Assembly (NCBI GenBank): GCA_030068145.1
Contig: JAPJBO010000405.1
Span: forward strand, 62,001-126,000
From: Diplonema papillatum
Taxonomy: Eukaryota; Euglenozoa; Diplonemea; Diplonemida; Diplonemidae
DNA: 64,000 bases
Direction: 5' to 3'
Part shown: piece after piece, positions 47,226 through 59,080 of the stretch
How the letters are laid out: each line of letters begins with the position of its first letter
Numbering within the stretch: position 1 is the first letter of the stretch
Made by a program: the position numbers and the translations under genes
The notes under the pieces: model-generated
Seen by the model: only the letters and a program-made list of their open reading frames with translations
Told to the model about the DNA's origin: nothing
Databases searched by the model: none

Positions 47226-48764
47226 ATGTATCCCTCGCAGAGTTCCTGGCCGCCCCTGTCCTTCCCAACGTCAGTTCCGAGCGTTCTCCGAACCAACACC
47301 AACACTACCAATGAGTATGCCGGACGGCTTCCTGTTTTGTACACGTCTTGTTAGGAAGCTTTTGAGGTAGCCATGTTACGAACACGACATATCTGGTCTC
47401 GTGTGGTGCAAGTGCTCGACCCGAGCCGAGTGCCGGATGGAGAAGCTGACAACCTCCCACGCCCTTCGGAGGAGTCATAGGAATCAAAAGCAGCGTGTCG
47501 GAAACTCAAAGCCGACTGGTGAAAGTGACAAGTGGGCTATACTTCGATTCAGCCGTTATCCACTTATAGCAATGGACTTAAAACACACGCACACACACTC
47601 AGGGAACCTAGCTCTTGCGTTCATATAACTGGTCTGCCGCAGGACTTCAAGGAGAGAGAGCTTCTGTTGCTTGTGGGACGCGAGGAGGGGTTCAGGTACG
47701 GATTCTTGAAATACTCAGATGTAAAGGTGTGCCACTCTTGTGTAGCGCTGATCACATCGTGTTATTCATTTCACGCAGCAAGTGTCACCACAGCACCAGA
47801 ACACTTCACCCGCACTTCCACTTACACACTGCGCGGCGTCCAGAGCTAGCGCTTGTGGCCGCTGGCGTCTCTCAAAGCCGGCTGGCTACTGCAAACGCTT
47901 TCTGCCTCGACGAAGTCGTCTTCCACTCGAGTACTCTATGCTATGTCAGCCATCTTCCTTGTACAGTAAAAATGTCGCGTCTGAGACGCAGGCTTGCAGT
48001 CCTGGCAGCTTGACTCACTCTGCCCAAATGGATGCTGGAAATTGCACCTCTAAAGTTTCCGACACTCTTTGGTGCTTTAGGACTTTTTTGATCCACGACT
48101 GTACCTAATGTCGGCACCCTACGAGGCGTTGCCTGTGGCTGTTCGGCTCTCATGAGTCTGCACGACTCAAAGGGAGCCACTAATAGCCTAAGAAAAGTGT
48201 ATGTTTGCGATATGTCCTTTTTTACTACAGCTGACAATCGGCTTTGCTCAATTCGGCACGCCAGAGGAAGCAAAAAGGGCGGCGGACCGTAACGACGCAC
48301 TGAACGTCGAAATAAATACCGACCAGCGCATCCGCTGCCAGGTTGCTCGTAAGAACATGGCGAAGGTCCCGCAAAGCGGCCTGGTCGCGACGAACAGTGC
48401 GAGACCTCGACAGCTGCAACAGCAGCAGCAGCTGCTGCAGCTGCCTCAACAGCAGCAGCAGCAGCTGCTGCAGCAGCAGCTGCTGCAGCAGCAGCCGCAG
48501 CAGGACCAACTACCGAAAGTGTCCCCTGACACCGCGTCTTCATTGTCCTGTTGCCGCTTCACGGCTCCAGTGCTTCTGGGTACCGCGGTTTCTTCTCGTT
48601 TTGTTTCATTTTTGCGTTTCCTGTACCCTCCCGGGGCCTCCCATTTCTACCTTTTCTTATTTGTCGCTTCTCAACTACCCCACCCCCTTTATTTTTCTGT
48701 TTTTTTTTTTTTTTTTTTTTTACTTCTTCGAATTTCTTCTTCTACTAATCTTCTTCGGCCATGA
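47226..48764 (+). pseudogene. RBPMS/Whi3-like RRM gene, truncated copy A (256 aa, one RRM)
   Basis: Exons 47226-47338, 47603-47726 and the start of exon 3 at 48231 match the intact gene at 54443-56658. After the 105-bp CAG segment (to 48513) the sequence switches to the start of unit 2, so the frame continues for about 82 unrelated, hydrophobic, Phe-rich codons (from PKVSPDTASS) to a stop at 48762-48764. The predicted product keeps RRM1 and a short polyglutamine tract but loses the rest of the linker and RRM2. Relative to copy B it has ITG for ISG in RRM1 RNP2, and Ala for Glu after KNM. A dominant or non-functional product is possible; whether it is expressed is unknown. Confidence 0.8.
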
Positions 48765-49305
48765 CACTTTCTTGCATTGCGGTTTTTGCCTCATCCAAAC
48801 GGCTCCTTTTCATTGTTTTGTGTTCCTTTTTGCTCCGGTGAAAACGCTCTTCGTGTATTTGTAGGATGGGTGGCACCCTCGGCCCCTTCATGAGATGATG
48901 TCGTATGGGTAGAAACTAGGCTTTGGCGACACGTTCTAGAACTCGGGAGTTGAGCTTTGCTTAAGCTCAACTCCCGAAGATCAGAGAAGGTAGAAGGTAC
49001 AATATCCTCGGACAGCACTTTGGGACGCACGCATCACAAAGCAAAGAAGATACCGAAATGATCGTGGCCTTTCAAGGTTTCGCTCTGTGACCGTTTCCTG
49101 AACATCCTTCCACAACCCAGGGTTTGTGTTGTGAAAGGAGTAAAACGAAACATGGTTTTCCTGCCAAGCAAAAACACGGAGAAACCGCAGGCTCTCGGTC
49201 GTTTCGCTGGGGTTGAAATTCGAAAATGCACAGAGAAAAACCACTTAAAACAGACACTGACACGGTTCAGCTTTCGCAACACAAAACCCAAACAACCAAA
49301 CTACC

Positions 49306-50043
49306 ATGTCGAACACGCCCGAGAGAGCCATTTTTCAGCCTTCGACGTTCGGGCCTGCAAAATACACTGGTGGCGTGCCGATGCCTACACAAGCTGTCCA
49401 TAAAGCAACGCCAGAGGAGCAGCACGAGGTGGAGCGACACCACGAGGCGACGAAAGCGCAGCAACGCGTCGAGTACGCGCAAGCAGCGCACGGAGAGAGT
49501 GAAGAACACAAGAAGGGCATGATGGACAAGGCAAGGAGCGCGGCTCACCTGGCGGGGGCCAAAGCGGCAGCCGCACTGTCCAACACGCAACATACGATGG
49601 CAGACAGGTTCCACAAGAAGGCAAGTGACGCTGAGCAGAAGTGGTTCACGCAATGCTTCCCGGAGCTGCAAAAATACGAGACCGTGATCGAGGTGTACCA
49701 ATGTATGTATGTCGACGGCAAGGCCCACCAGCACCTTGGCAAGCTGGCGGTGACCAACTGTGGTGTTCACTTCGCTGATGGGAACAAAGACAAGAAGATG
49801 ACCTTGAAGGAATCTGCTCCGTACAAGTTGATTGCTAGTCTGCACATTCCTGAGACGACGCCGAAGCGACTTGATGTATACACGACTGACAACAGAGTGT
49901 TGCAATTCAAGAACCTGCGAGCGGGCAACGTCGAGCACACTAGTGTTAGCGAGGCGATCTACGAGGCGCACAACTGGATGGACTTCCACTGGAGAAATAC
50001 CACCGAAGTGCCTCACCCAGCAGCGACGTACCACGCTTCGTAA
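49306..50043 (+). CDS. GRAM-domain protein, copy B (245 aa)
   Basis: Exact counterpart of the gene at 41078-41815 in the second duplication unit. I saw no difference in the translated sequence. The upstream hairpin and the 3' flank are also the same. Function and domains are as described for copy A. Confidence 0.82.
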   Translation: MSNTPERAIFQPSTFGPAKYTGGVPMPTQAVHKATPEEQHEVERHHEATKAQQRVEYAQAAHGESEEHKKGMMDKARSAAHLAGAKAAAALSNTQHTMADRFHKKASDAEQKWFTQCFPELQKYETVIEVYQCMYVDGKAHQHLGKLAVTNCGVHFADGNKDKKMTLKESAPYKLIASLHIPETTPKRLDVYTTDNRVLQFKNLRAGNVEHTSVSEAIYEAHNWMDFHWRNTTEVPHPAATYHAS

Positions 50044-50956
50044 TTTTGATAAACAAACAGTAAGTTCAAGGAAACTCCTTGCAGTTGACGACAACCAGGA
50101 CAACGTTCTTTCGCTAGCCCTCTGCGGGTGGTCACTTGGGCATTTCAGTCGAACTGGCTCCACCCACTGCTCCCTTCCTTCCTCCCCCTTGTTGCGTCGC
50201 CGGAACGTCGTAAGACGTCTCGTCTCGGCAGTTGTCGACAAAACAGGTAAAATAATAAAACAAGACTAAGCATTTCTCTAGAGGCTAGTTGCGTCAAGCC
50301 ACACTTGCCGTCCCCGTCTCGCTTGCACCAATCCTTTTACCGCGGCAGGCTCGATGTCAACAGTTTCATCGCGCGTTGAGGGCACGACCGTGTCTTGTGT
50401 TGTGTGATATTTGTCGCGAGGCAGAACCAGGCCAGCGCTCGCAAAGAAGAATCAGCAGCACGAGACAACTTGCGCCCGTTACGTTAAACGGCTGTTCTTT
50501 AAGATCAGCACGGGGCAGCTTTTGCCTTTTCCGAGAGCCAACGCCGACACTTCGATCCGATTCTTTTCGCTTACGTCTGCGAGATGCGCAATGAAGGAGC
50601 AGACACACCGGCGTGCAGCAGCCGGCGACAAGGAAGTCACAACGAAAACTGGAACAACATCTGAGCTTCAGTGTAGTCATTAAAAAGCTGCGTTTCTAGT
50701 TTCAGCAACCAGCGCTTCATTGGATACGATTGCTGAGATGAGAATAGCGACCTTCTAATCCACAAATAACGCTAGAGAATAGTCAGCCAATTGCTGCATC
50801 TGAGTTCGTGGTGGAGGCGGTTCCCTTCAGACCACTCCCGACTTCTTCGACACTAGGGCTGTGGTGTACGCGTGGACGAATCAAGGAAAGGGGAAGGTGT
50901 AGAGGGGGACGGGAGGGCTGCTATACTTGGCAAAGACACAGGTAGTAGGTGGGCAG

Positions 50957-52057
50957 ATGTTGCTCCCTCTACAGCTGCTGAAGACCAGCGTAGGCTATGC
51001 AATGTCGATCGAGCTGAAGAATGGAGTCACGTACAACGGGCACTTGAAGAGCTGCGACGATTGGATGAACCTGCATCTCGAGAATGCCATCTGCACAGAC
51101 GCGGTATGTCTTTTCCTCCTCTCCCCACAAAGCCACACACAGCCTTTTCTATTCGGTCCCTGCACGCTAAATCGTCTCTCTCTCTCTCTCTATTTTCCGA
51201 GTCTAGAGGTTTGGTAAATTTGAAATTCTCCAATTTAGCCCTCTAGCGAGCAACCGCGCTTTTCTGGGGGAAGGCCATAGGGCACCCCTTTCCAGGACAT
51301 TTTTGTATTTTCTTTTTGCCAGGCGGACACAAGGGCTATTTTTTCGCGCCGGACGTGGCGTGACACATGGTTGGGTCTTGCATTAAGGGGTGTGTGTTCA
51401 TAACGGTGCGCCGAGGGTGCTGCTGAGGTCCGGCCTGTGCCATGTGCTCGGAGGACTTTGCTACTGTAACTCCGAAGCCAGAAGAGGTGTCTGAACGCCG
51501 GAGGGGGTGGCTTTGCTGCAGTATTCAACTTCGGGTCGGCAGGTTGCGGCTACCACTGTGCCTCGGTACTACTTGCTAACGACGCTGGCGAGACTGTCTA
51601 GGGTGTCTAGGGCTTTTGACCTTGCGGTGCGCGTCCATATGTGACACAAGTCTAGGGCTTTTGACCTTGCGGTGCGCGTCCATATGTGACACAGCTGCGG
51701 TTTCTTTGGACAGAGTTGAAGAGGGTGTCGGCGTCCCGAGCCCCCGAGGACCGGCGAAAACAACCGACACGTAAACGACCAAAACACGCCCCCAAAGCAC
51801 CACGTGGCCAAGATCTGCAAACCCCAGGAATCTCTATCCTAATACTCTGACGAACACAGGGCGGCGACCGATTCTGGAAGGTGACAGAGTGCTTCGTGCG
51901 AGGCAACACGATCCGGTGCCTTCGCATTCTCGACGTTCTTCTCACTGCTGCTGAAGAGGCTCAAAGCAAAGCGAAAAGCGCCAACAACAACAAGAGAGGC
52001 AAGAAACGGCCGCGGGATAACGACAAGCAGCAACCCGCGAAGAAGATGCCGCAGTAG
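50957..52057 (+). CDS. LSM4: LSm4, copy B (2 exons, 114 aa)
   Basis: Counterpart of 42729-43829 in unit 2, with exons 50957-51103 and 51860-52057. Protein, intron and the intronic 45-bp duplication appear identical to copy A. Two intact LSm4 genes 8.2 kb apart would double the dose of one subunit of a heptameric ring, unless the duplication is an assembly artefact. Confidence 0.92.
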
Positions 52058-52712
52058 CACACGAACCTGCCGCTCAGGAAAGATAGCAGAGCTATTGGCA
52101 GAATTAGCATGCTCGAGTCCTGTCTGTAGTTTGGAGTAATCTGCAGAGAAGAAGAAGTCAGGCAGCATGCATGCTCCGCCCCCTTCAATTGGGAAACAAG
52201 AAGCAACCTGTGAAGATTTAAGGATTATGGTGAACGTGATGAGGAACCCACGTTCTTGTTCGCGGGCGCAAAGACGCAATATCGGCTCAGGTCGCGTCTC
52301 AGAGGCGGCCACGTCTACCTTTCTCGATGCAGAGCGAATACCTCATGCGACCAGTTGTGAAAAATAGATGACGATAATGGATCATACCAATGATGTGCGA
52401 GCCATTACAGGTGGATTTGAAGCCGCCAAAGCATGGCCCGGACTCCTTTGGAAGACTTAGGATGCTCCACATGTTGTGTCACAGTCTTCCGCTAGTCTAC
52501 TAAAAGCGAACTTGCACTCTAAAACCCTCAACAAATGAAGGCTCACAGTCAGGAAGAAGCAGAAACGAGATTCTGCTTGACCATCACCAAGCTCGACTAG
52601 CACTTCTGTTGTGCTACCCAGCGAGTTTGCTGCAAGTTTTGTCTTCGTGTGCATCGTGTCGGTCAAACTCCTTGAATCCGCGAGCCCCTGCGCAGCGTTC
52701 GTTGTGTTCACC

Positions 52713-52835
52713 TCAGGTGCGCATCTGCAGCAGCTCGTTGTATTTGCGGACGGTGAACTGCTGCTCTAACACGTGGGGGCGCTCCTTCTCGTCAACGACC
52801 CCGCGTTCCGATTCTGAAGCCACTTTACGCGGTAT
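52713..52835 (-). CDS. Possible terminal exon, unidentified (copy B)
   Basis: Same sequence as 44485-44607 in unit 1. See that entry for the reading frame and doubts. Confidence 0.33.
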   Translation of the reverse strand: MPRKVASESERGVVDEKERPHVLEQQFTVRKYNELLQMRT

Positions 52836-53568
52836 CTGCGGCCTCCACGTTTCAGACGGCGAGCTGTTGCTCAAACAGGTTGGGAGAGCCAGCGCCGTGG
52901 TTCGTCTGTTGTTGACTTGAAGGCAGAGGCACCACCGTAGCCATGGTGTCGTCGCCTTTCAGGATGCGGTGCGGTGAACAAAAGCTTAGAGTCACAGTTG
53001 GGGAGCGAACTTTGGTCAACTAAAGAGGATTGGAGACCATCCTGGTCCTCTCCGCGCGGCAGCCGCGTTGCCCTCTCTCCATCTAGCCCTCCCGTGCTGT
53101 GCAACAAAAGGAGGCGGCATGCAAAGCACCCGTTTCGATGCTGTTTTGACTTTTGCTCTTCTGATTGCTGGCTTCCGTTTACGTCAGCCACAGGGGCAGG
53201 CACGTCTGAGACCAAGAGTTTGTCAAGGGAGCACTCCCCACCTGGGCTGTGGATGTCGTAGACTGAGTGCTTTGATACAACCTTGCGAGGTGCGGAAGAA
53301 GTTCGCTCTGGCAGGAGCGTAGCAGTTAACCGCAGCATGCAAAGCTTTGAATTGAAGTTAGCACCGCAACCTCATCTGCTTGCCGTCTCTGTGGGCTTTG
53401 GGAAATCGGCAGTACCGCTGAGTGTGAAGCTTGACAGCTGTGTAGCGCAGACATTTCCCTCATGAAAAGGGTGCCACTGCCCAGAGAATACTCAAATGAC
53501 AAGAAAGCTACTTCATATCTCCCGGAACATGACGATCAATCGGTCAAGTTCGCGAAAAACGTACTCTA

Positions 53569-53668
53569 TAAAGGGTCGTACTCTAGAAAGGGTCGTACTC
53601 TAGAAAGGGTCGTACTCTAGAAAGGGTCGTACTCTAGAAAGGGTCGTACTCTAGAAAGGGTCGAAGAC
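53569..53668. repeat. 17-bp tandem repeat, about 6 copies (unit 2)
   Basis: Same as 45341-45440. Here it stands about 0.8 kb upstream of the intact RRM gene. Confidence 0.93.
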
Positions 53669-53852
53669 TACGAAAGCTAACACGTGTACCCCGTCTACCC
53701 GCAGGAAACACAAAAAAGGAATTTTTCAAGAGAACAGGGGTGGTCAAGAAAAAGCGAGAAAAAAAAGAAGGAACAACCCCCCTTTTCAGACAGCCACCAA
53801 CACTCACACAAAAAACTCGTTCATCCACCCCTTTTATCACATTCCATTTGCC

Positions 53853-53912
53853 GAAAGTCACCAGGAGACTCTCAGAATCTGGAGTCTCAAGCGAATTTTC
53901 ATTTTAAGAATC
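53853..53912 (+). repeat. Dispersed ~52-bp motif, copy 3 (unit 2)
   Basis: Duplicate of 45625-45684. In this unit, which lacks the insertion, it lies about 530 bp upstream of the RRM gene ATG. Confidence 0.65.
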
Positions 53913-54442
53913 AATCAAGTTCCCACTCAACACAACACACAACAAAGCTACGAAAAGAAACAGGGAAAGGGAATACGAAATAGAATAGACGACTATACAC
54001 GCACCCACCCACAAGCGATCTTCCATCTCACAGTAAAAAACAAAAAAAGCAACCCACGAAGTCAAAAAGGGTAAAACCAAAGAGCAGAGAGAGACACGAA
54101 AGACAGGCGAACTGAACCCACAGAAAACTAAGAAGAGGGACTTCTGAGAATAGGGGGGCGGCCTCGCATACCACTGCTAGACGTGAGGTCTTGGCGCTAG
54201 CCCAAACAAAAGGGGGGGGGGGGGGGGGGGGCGGGGTAGAGGGCAGAGCTAGTCAGAGCTCGTAAAAGCAGTTTCCCGAGCAGTAAAGCTCAACGTTGTG
54301 GCGGCCATCCGCATCGGCTAGAGCCAAAAAGTCAACTAAGAAAGCGAATAAGAAAAAAAACAAAGCAAAAAGAAGAAGCTCAGAGAAGACCAGAGCCAAA
54401 TAAAAAAAGAGATAAAAGAAAAAGAAGGAAAAAGCGAGAGAA

Positions 54443-56658
54443 ATGTATCCCTCGCAGAGTTCCTGGCCGCCCCTGTCCTTCCCAACGTCAGTTCCGAGCG
54501 TTCTCCGAACCAACACCAACACTACCAATGAGTATGCCGGACGGCTTCCTGTTTTGTACACGTCTTGTTAGGAAGCTTTTGAGGTAGCCATGTTACGAAC
54601 ACGACATATCTGGTCTCGTGTGGTGCAAGTGCTCGACCCGAGCCGAGTGCCGGATGGAGAAGCTGACAACCTCCCACGCCCTTCGGAGGAGTCATAGGAA
54701 TCAAAAGCAGCGTGTCGGAAACTCAAAGCCGACTGGTGAAAGTGACAAGTGGGCTATACTTCGATTCAGCCGTTATCCACTTATAGCAATGGACTTAAAA
54801 CACACGCACACACACTCAGGGAACCTAGCTCTTGCGTTCATATTTCTGGTCTGCCGCAGGACTTCAAGGAGAGAGAGCTTCTGTTGCTTGTGGGACGCGA
54901 GGAGGGGTTCAGGTACGGATTCTTGAAATACTCAGATGTAAAGGTGTGCCACTCTTGTGTAGCGCTGATCACATCGTGTTATTCATTTCACGCAGCAAGT
55001 GTCACCACAGCACCAGAACACTTCACCCGCACTTCCACTTACACACTGCGCGGCGTCCAGAGCTAGCGCTTGTGGCCGCTGGCGTCTCTCAAAGCCGGCT
55101 GGCTACTGCAAACGCTTTCTGCCTCGACGAAGTCGTCTTCCACTCGAGTACTCTATGCTATGTCAGCCATCTTCCTTGTACAGTAAAAATGTCGCGTCTG
55201 AGACGCAGGCTTGCAGTCCTGGCAGCTTGACTCACTCTGCCCAAATGGATGCTGGAAATTGCACCTCTAAAGTTTCCGACACTCTTTGGTGCTTTAGGAC
55301 TTTTTTGATCCACGACTGTACCTAATGTCGGCACCCTACGAGGCGTTGCCTGTGGCTGTTCGGCTCTCATGAGTCTGCACGACTCAAAGGGAGCCACTAA
55401 TAGCCTAAGAAAAGTGTATGTTTGCGATATGTCCTTTTTTACTACAGCTGACAATCGGCTTTGCTCAATTCGGCACGCCAGAGGAAGCAAAAAGGGCGGC
55501 GGACCGTAACGACGCACTGAACGTCGAAATAAATACCGACCAGCGCATCCGCTGCCAGGTTGCTCGTAAGAACATGGAGAAGGTCCCGCAAAGCGGCCTG
55601 GTCGCGACGAACAGTGCGAGACCTCGACAGCTGCAACAGCAGCAGCAGCTGCTGCAGCTGCCTCAACAGCAGCAGCAGCAGCTGCTGCAGCAGCAGCTGC
55701 TGCAGCAGCAGCCGCAGCAGGACCAACTACAGCAGCAGCCGCAGCAGCAGCAGCAACAGCAACAGCAGCAGCAGCCACAGCCGCAGCCACCGCAGCACCC
55801 ACAGCAACAACAACAGCAGCTGCAGCAGCAGCTGCAGCCCCAGACGTTCCAGCAACCGGCGGTGCCACAGCAGCTGCCGCTGATGCAGACCCCGCAGAGC
55901 ACTTCTTCCGCACAGTTTCCCGTGCCCGCTCCGGGGCTAGCGGGCCAACAACCGGTTGATTCGCCGCCGCCCTGCAACACGCTTTATGTGTCGAACATTG
56001 ACCCTACCGGTGCGTCCGAAGCACAGCTGAGGGCGATCTTCGAAACGTATCTCTTTTGTTTCTCTCCAGCTGTGCCCCACACCGGCTCCGTCGCCTCAAA
56101 ACACGGCAGGTTCTCGTCCCATGCCTTGCAGTTCATTCTCCAGTTGATACCCCGCTGTGCCCCATGCGAGCAGAACTGCGCTGTGCAGTAGTACCGGGTC
56201 ACCTGGTCATACCGCGGCAAAAAACTGCAACGTTTTGCTCCCTTCGAAGCTTTAATGGGCGCTGGCCACGAAGTGATCGAGAATCGGTACCGCTGCTTTA
56301 AGAACAAATGGCAAGAACTGTGATAAGAGAATCGTGAAAGGACCCCACGAGACTTGCGGGCGTTGACCCTCTTTGTCCGGTCGGGGTGGAGTAATCATAA
56401 GCCGACGTGGGTTGATAGTTATCAGTGATCATCAGCACATAATGCAAACCGTATTACGTTTAGCAACAAACCTCAAACTGCAGGTACCCGGGCCTCAAGC
56501 GCCTGACCATTCATGGCACTCAGGCATGGGCTCTCTTCGATCAACCTGCGCAAGCAGCCGCGGGATTGGTGCTGAACAACAGACAACTGACCGTAGCAGG
56601 AACGCGCCTTCGTGTTACGTACGCGCGAGCCGAAATGAAGAAGGTTGTCGTCAGCTGA
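54443..56658 (+). CDS. RBPMS/Whi3-like two-RRM RNA-binding protein with polyglutamine linker (4 exons, 336 aa)
   Basis: Probable mRNA-binding regulator. The proposed exons are 54443-54555, 54820-54943, 55448-56046 and 56484-56658, with introns GTACAC...CTCAG, GTGTGC...TACAG and GTATCT...TGCAG; reading phases agree at each junction. RRM1 (about residues 43-125) has RNP2 CVHISGLP and RNP1 LTIGFAQF, split by intron 2. A Gln/Pro-rich linker (about 130-225) contains long CAG-encoded Gln runs. RRM2 (about 256-330) has LYVSNIDPTG, then YPGLKRLTIHGTQAWALFDQ and LRVTYARAEM. This order, with the GxKRL signature after a short RRM2 start, fits the RBPMS, Mec-8 and fungal Whi3/scw1 group. The N-terminal exon (MYPSQSSWPPLSFP) is the least certain part; an acceptor 9 bp further in (54829) also keeps frame. 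A truncated copy is at 47226-48764. Confidence 0.85.
55626..55730. repeat. 105-bp CAG-rich segment, copy 3 of 3 (in RRM exon 3)
   Basis: The native position of the segment: it encodes part of the polyglutamine linker and runs on into further CAG codons. Copies 1 and 2 (40181, 48409) are followed by CGAAAGTGTCCCC instead. Confidence 0.9.
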
Positions 56659-58110
56659 GGGGTCCAAGAGAAATCTCGCTTCCTCCATCACACGCCCAAC
56701 ACAAACAAAACAACGACTGCGCAATAGAACTACTGGGAATATTAGAAAAAGCAACATTCAAAAGTGAAAAGAAGAAAACAAACAAGTCTGGAAAAAAAAC
56801 GATAGTAAACGTGTGGCACAAATGGTCTTCCTCGATCCTGAAAAAATATGTTCGGCTTAGCAGCCAAGTGGGTTTCTAGTAGAGTCTTCCATTGGCCATC
56901 TGGGGGTCATTTGCTTGTTGGCTTGCCAGCTGAGAACGTTTTTGAGCGATTTCCGCGTAGCTGGACTCGATGTTCTTCGTCGGGTTGCTTGAAGATGAAA
57001 TACTTCGAAACGCCTACGCCGAACCTGTCGTCAGACGAAAGAACAAAACAGTGTTTCGTGTTTCTTTAAGCGACCCTCTCTGTCGAGGGTCTTCTCTTCG
57101 TTTTTGGGCAGGTTCTAGGCTGTTTTACAAGTGCGCGAACGGGGAGCATTTCCTATTTGATGCTGTTCCGTTACTTCGTTTTCAGGCAAGCCCCAACTCC
57201 GGAATGTTCTTACTTCTCACGAACACCCGGTGTCTCATTTCAATCGATGCAAGAAGTAGTTAAAATGGCAGCAAGAGACTACCGGAGGTTTTCTGGGAGA
57301 AGGCGTGCGATTGGCAACATTGATACACCTCATGTTGTCGTCAGTTGTGCGCAAGATTCTCCGTATGGGTTGGCAGAAGCTGAAGCACAATGTACAGGTG
57401 GGCAGTTTGTTTTGACTTCCCGACTACTTGTGTGAGCAAACCTTTTCCTCCAAATTCATCGACGAAGACCTTTCGACCGACGACAGCAAGAATGAGTCCG
57501 GATGGAAACGGCTAAACGCATCTCTCTGCTTGACAGCCAATGAAAGTGACGAATGGAGGAAAGGTTGCATCTGAACGTGCTTTTGTAGTGATCCCAGGCG
57601 GTCATAGTTCTAAACGTTGTACAACGCCATTTAACGAAGTATTAGTCTGATGATTTTCATCGGACAAACGCTGTTATTGATGTTCCAAACCTTTTCAGGA
57701 TTATCGCACGCGGTTTAGGAAAATCACTGAGGCACGGAGTGCCACTTGTGATTTTACAGTTTTCTTCATAAGTACTGCTTGTTATTCCCATAACCAGAGC
57801 CTAGTTGAGGCAACCTCCCTCACCAAGAAAGCGTGCCAATAAACCCGGTGCAAGTAGGACACAGTGCGGTGTAGAGCACAAACCACTTGAAGCACGTTCT
57901 TGTATTCCCCTCCCCCAAGAAAGAAGATACCAACTCAACATTCAACAGACATCAGAAGGTTCAACCGCAAAAAAATGAAACCAATCGCAAGGCACCAAAT
58001 TGCACGCCCTCAGAGATCGTCGATATGTCGCTCATTCCACGAAAACATGACACAGGCTGTGCACCGAGGGCACAGGTATCTGCAGGCGAAGCTTTGATAG
58101 TCAAATAGTG
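56659..58110. other. Downstream of RRM gene, no confident gene
   Basis: The plus-strand frame at 56970-57263 (ILRNAYAEPVVRRKNKTVFR, then RFWAGSRLFYKC) looks mildly protein-like but has no recognised domain, promoter or partner exon. A block near 57855-57905 matches the AAGCACGTTCTTG part of the 3430/14862 repeat family. Confidence 0.4.
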
Positions 58111-58155
58111 TGGTACTCATTTGCATGCAAATGACTCCCTACTAACGCAACAAGA
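58111..58155. repeat. Dispersed repeat with ATTTGCATGCAAAT palindrome, copy 3
   Basis: TGTGGTACTC, the 14-bp palindrome, then GACTCCCTACTAACGCAACA and AGAA. It differs from the 2207 and 22102 copies by one or two bases in the core. Confidence 0.85.
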
Positions 58156-58274
58156 ATACGAAGTTTTGAGGAAACTGACCTGTGATCCACGCATCAGATC
58201 GTGTCCTCAAAAAGTCGAAGCCGACCATTTTAGAACCTTCTGATGCACGGCTTGAAACAAAGTCGTTTGTTTGC

Positions 58275-58470
58275 GACACTTTTTAGTACTAACAATCTTG
58301 TGGGTTGCCCTACAATGTATTGCGCAGGCTAAAAAAAACGTAGGCAGCGTGTTTTGGGGTCGATCCGAATTCCAAACCTGAGCTGCTCAAGTCCCGGATG
58401 GCGTTGACTGCGAGGAGGTCAGGCTGAGTACCTTCCTGGAGAACGGCACGTACAAACAAAACGAAGCGCC
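58275..58470 (+). repeat. Dispersed repeat, partner of 30075-30250
   Basis: Same ordered blocks as at 30075 (AGTACTAACAAT, GGGTTGCCCT, GCAGCGTGTTTTGG, GAATTCCAAACCTGA, ACAAACAAAACGAAGCGC), with about 50 bp extra before the last block. Confidence 0.75.
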
Positions 58471-59080
58471 TGTCTTTTTCGTGGAATGAGTTACAGGAAA
58501 TATTGGGTCTTGACAAAAGCTTGAAATAAGGCGAACTGAAGTACCCGCAGACAAAAGTCCTAACTCGAGAGAGTTACCGGATGTTTTTCTTTCAAGCTTC
58601 ATGCAAAACATACAACTAGAAAAGACTGAGCGAAGAGACCCGGCCCTTCAAACCTCAAATACTCCTGAGCATATGACATATATGATATGTTGTAGAAACC
58701 CCTCCGTTTGAACTCAACGCGTCGAAGACTGAAGAAATTTTCAGTTCCAGGATTGACTTGCAGCCAGCGCAAAAGAGCTTTTGCCAATCTATTTTGAACC
58801 AATCACGGGTGACCAAAAGAAGAGAAATTAATGAAGAAGAAGAGAGCAGTCCAAAGACGGCGACGTCTCGTTTCATCCAAGAAGGGTGCACCAGCTATCC
58901 CCCCTCTCACCCGTCCGTCCGCCTATTTTCGGCGATCCTTAGCAAACGCCCCCCCCCCCCCCAACCACAACGAAAGAAAGAAAAGAACAGAAAATAAGAC
59001 TCTGCATTCCGCGAAGAAGACTTGATGCTAGCATCAAACACATGAGAGGCAAGTAGCGCCTGAACACGAAACTAAGATTT

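Larger units (their letters stand above)
40181..48408. repeat. Tandem duplication, unit 1 (8228 bp)
   Basis: Everything from 40181 to 48408 recurs from 48409 with an offset of 8228, falling to 7217 after a 1-kb insertion present only here. It carries a GRAM-domain gene, LSm4, an unidentified minus-strand exon and the first three exons of an RRM gene. Both units start with the same 105-bp CAG-rich segment (40181-40285 and 48409-48513), and a third copy of that segment stands at 55626-55730 in the intact RRM gene. By eye I found only a few substitutions between units, a G-run length difference and the insertion. It is either a very recent tandem duplication or two haplotypes joined by assembly. 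Confidence 0.93.
48409..55625. repeat. Tandem duplication, unit 2 (7217 bp)
   Basis: Second copy of 40181-48408, without the 1007-bp insertion. It ends where the third copy of the 105-bp CAG segment begins (55626-55730). Beyond that the sequence continues as the remainder of the RRM gene. Confidence 0.93.

Noticed and set aside
55158..55913. 251-codon minus-strand ORF rich in alanine
   Set aside because: It is the reverse strand of the CAG-encoded polyglutamine tract, which reads as poly-Ala or poly-Cys in other frames.
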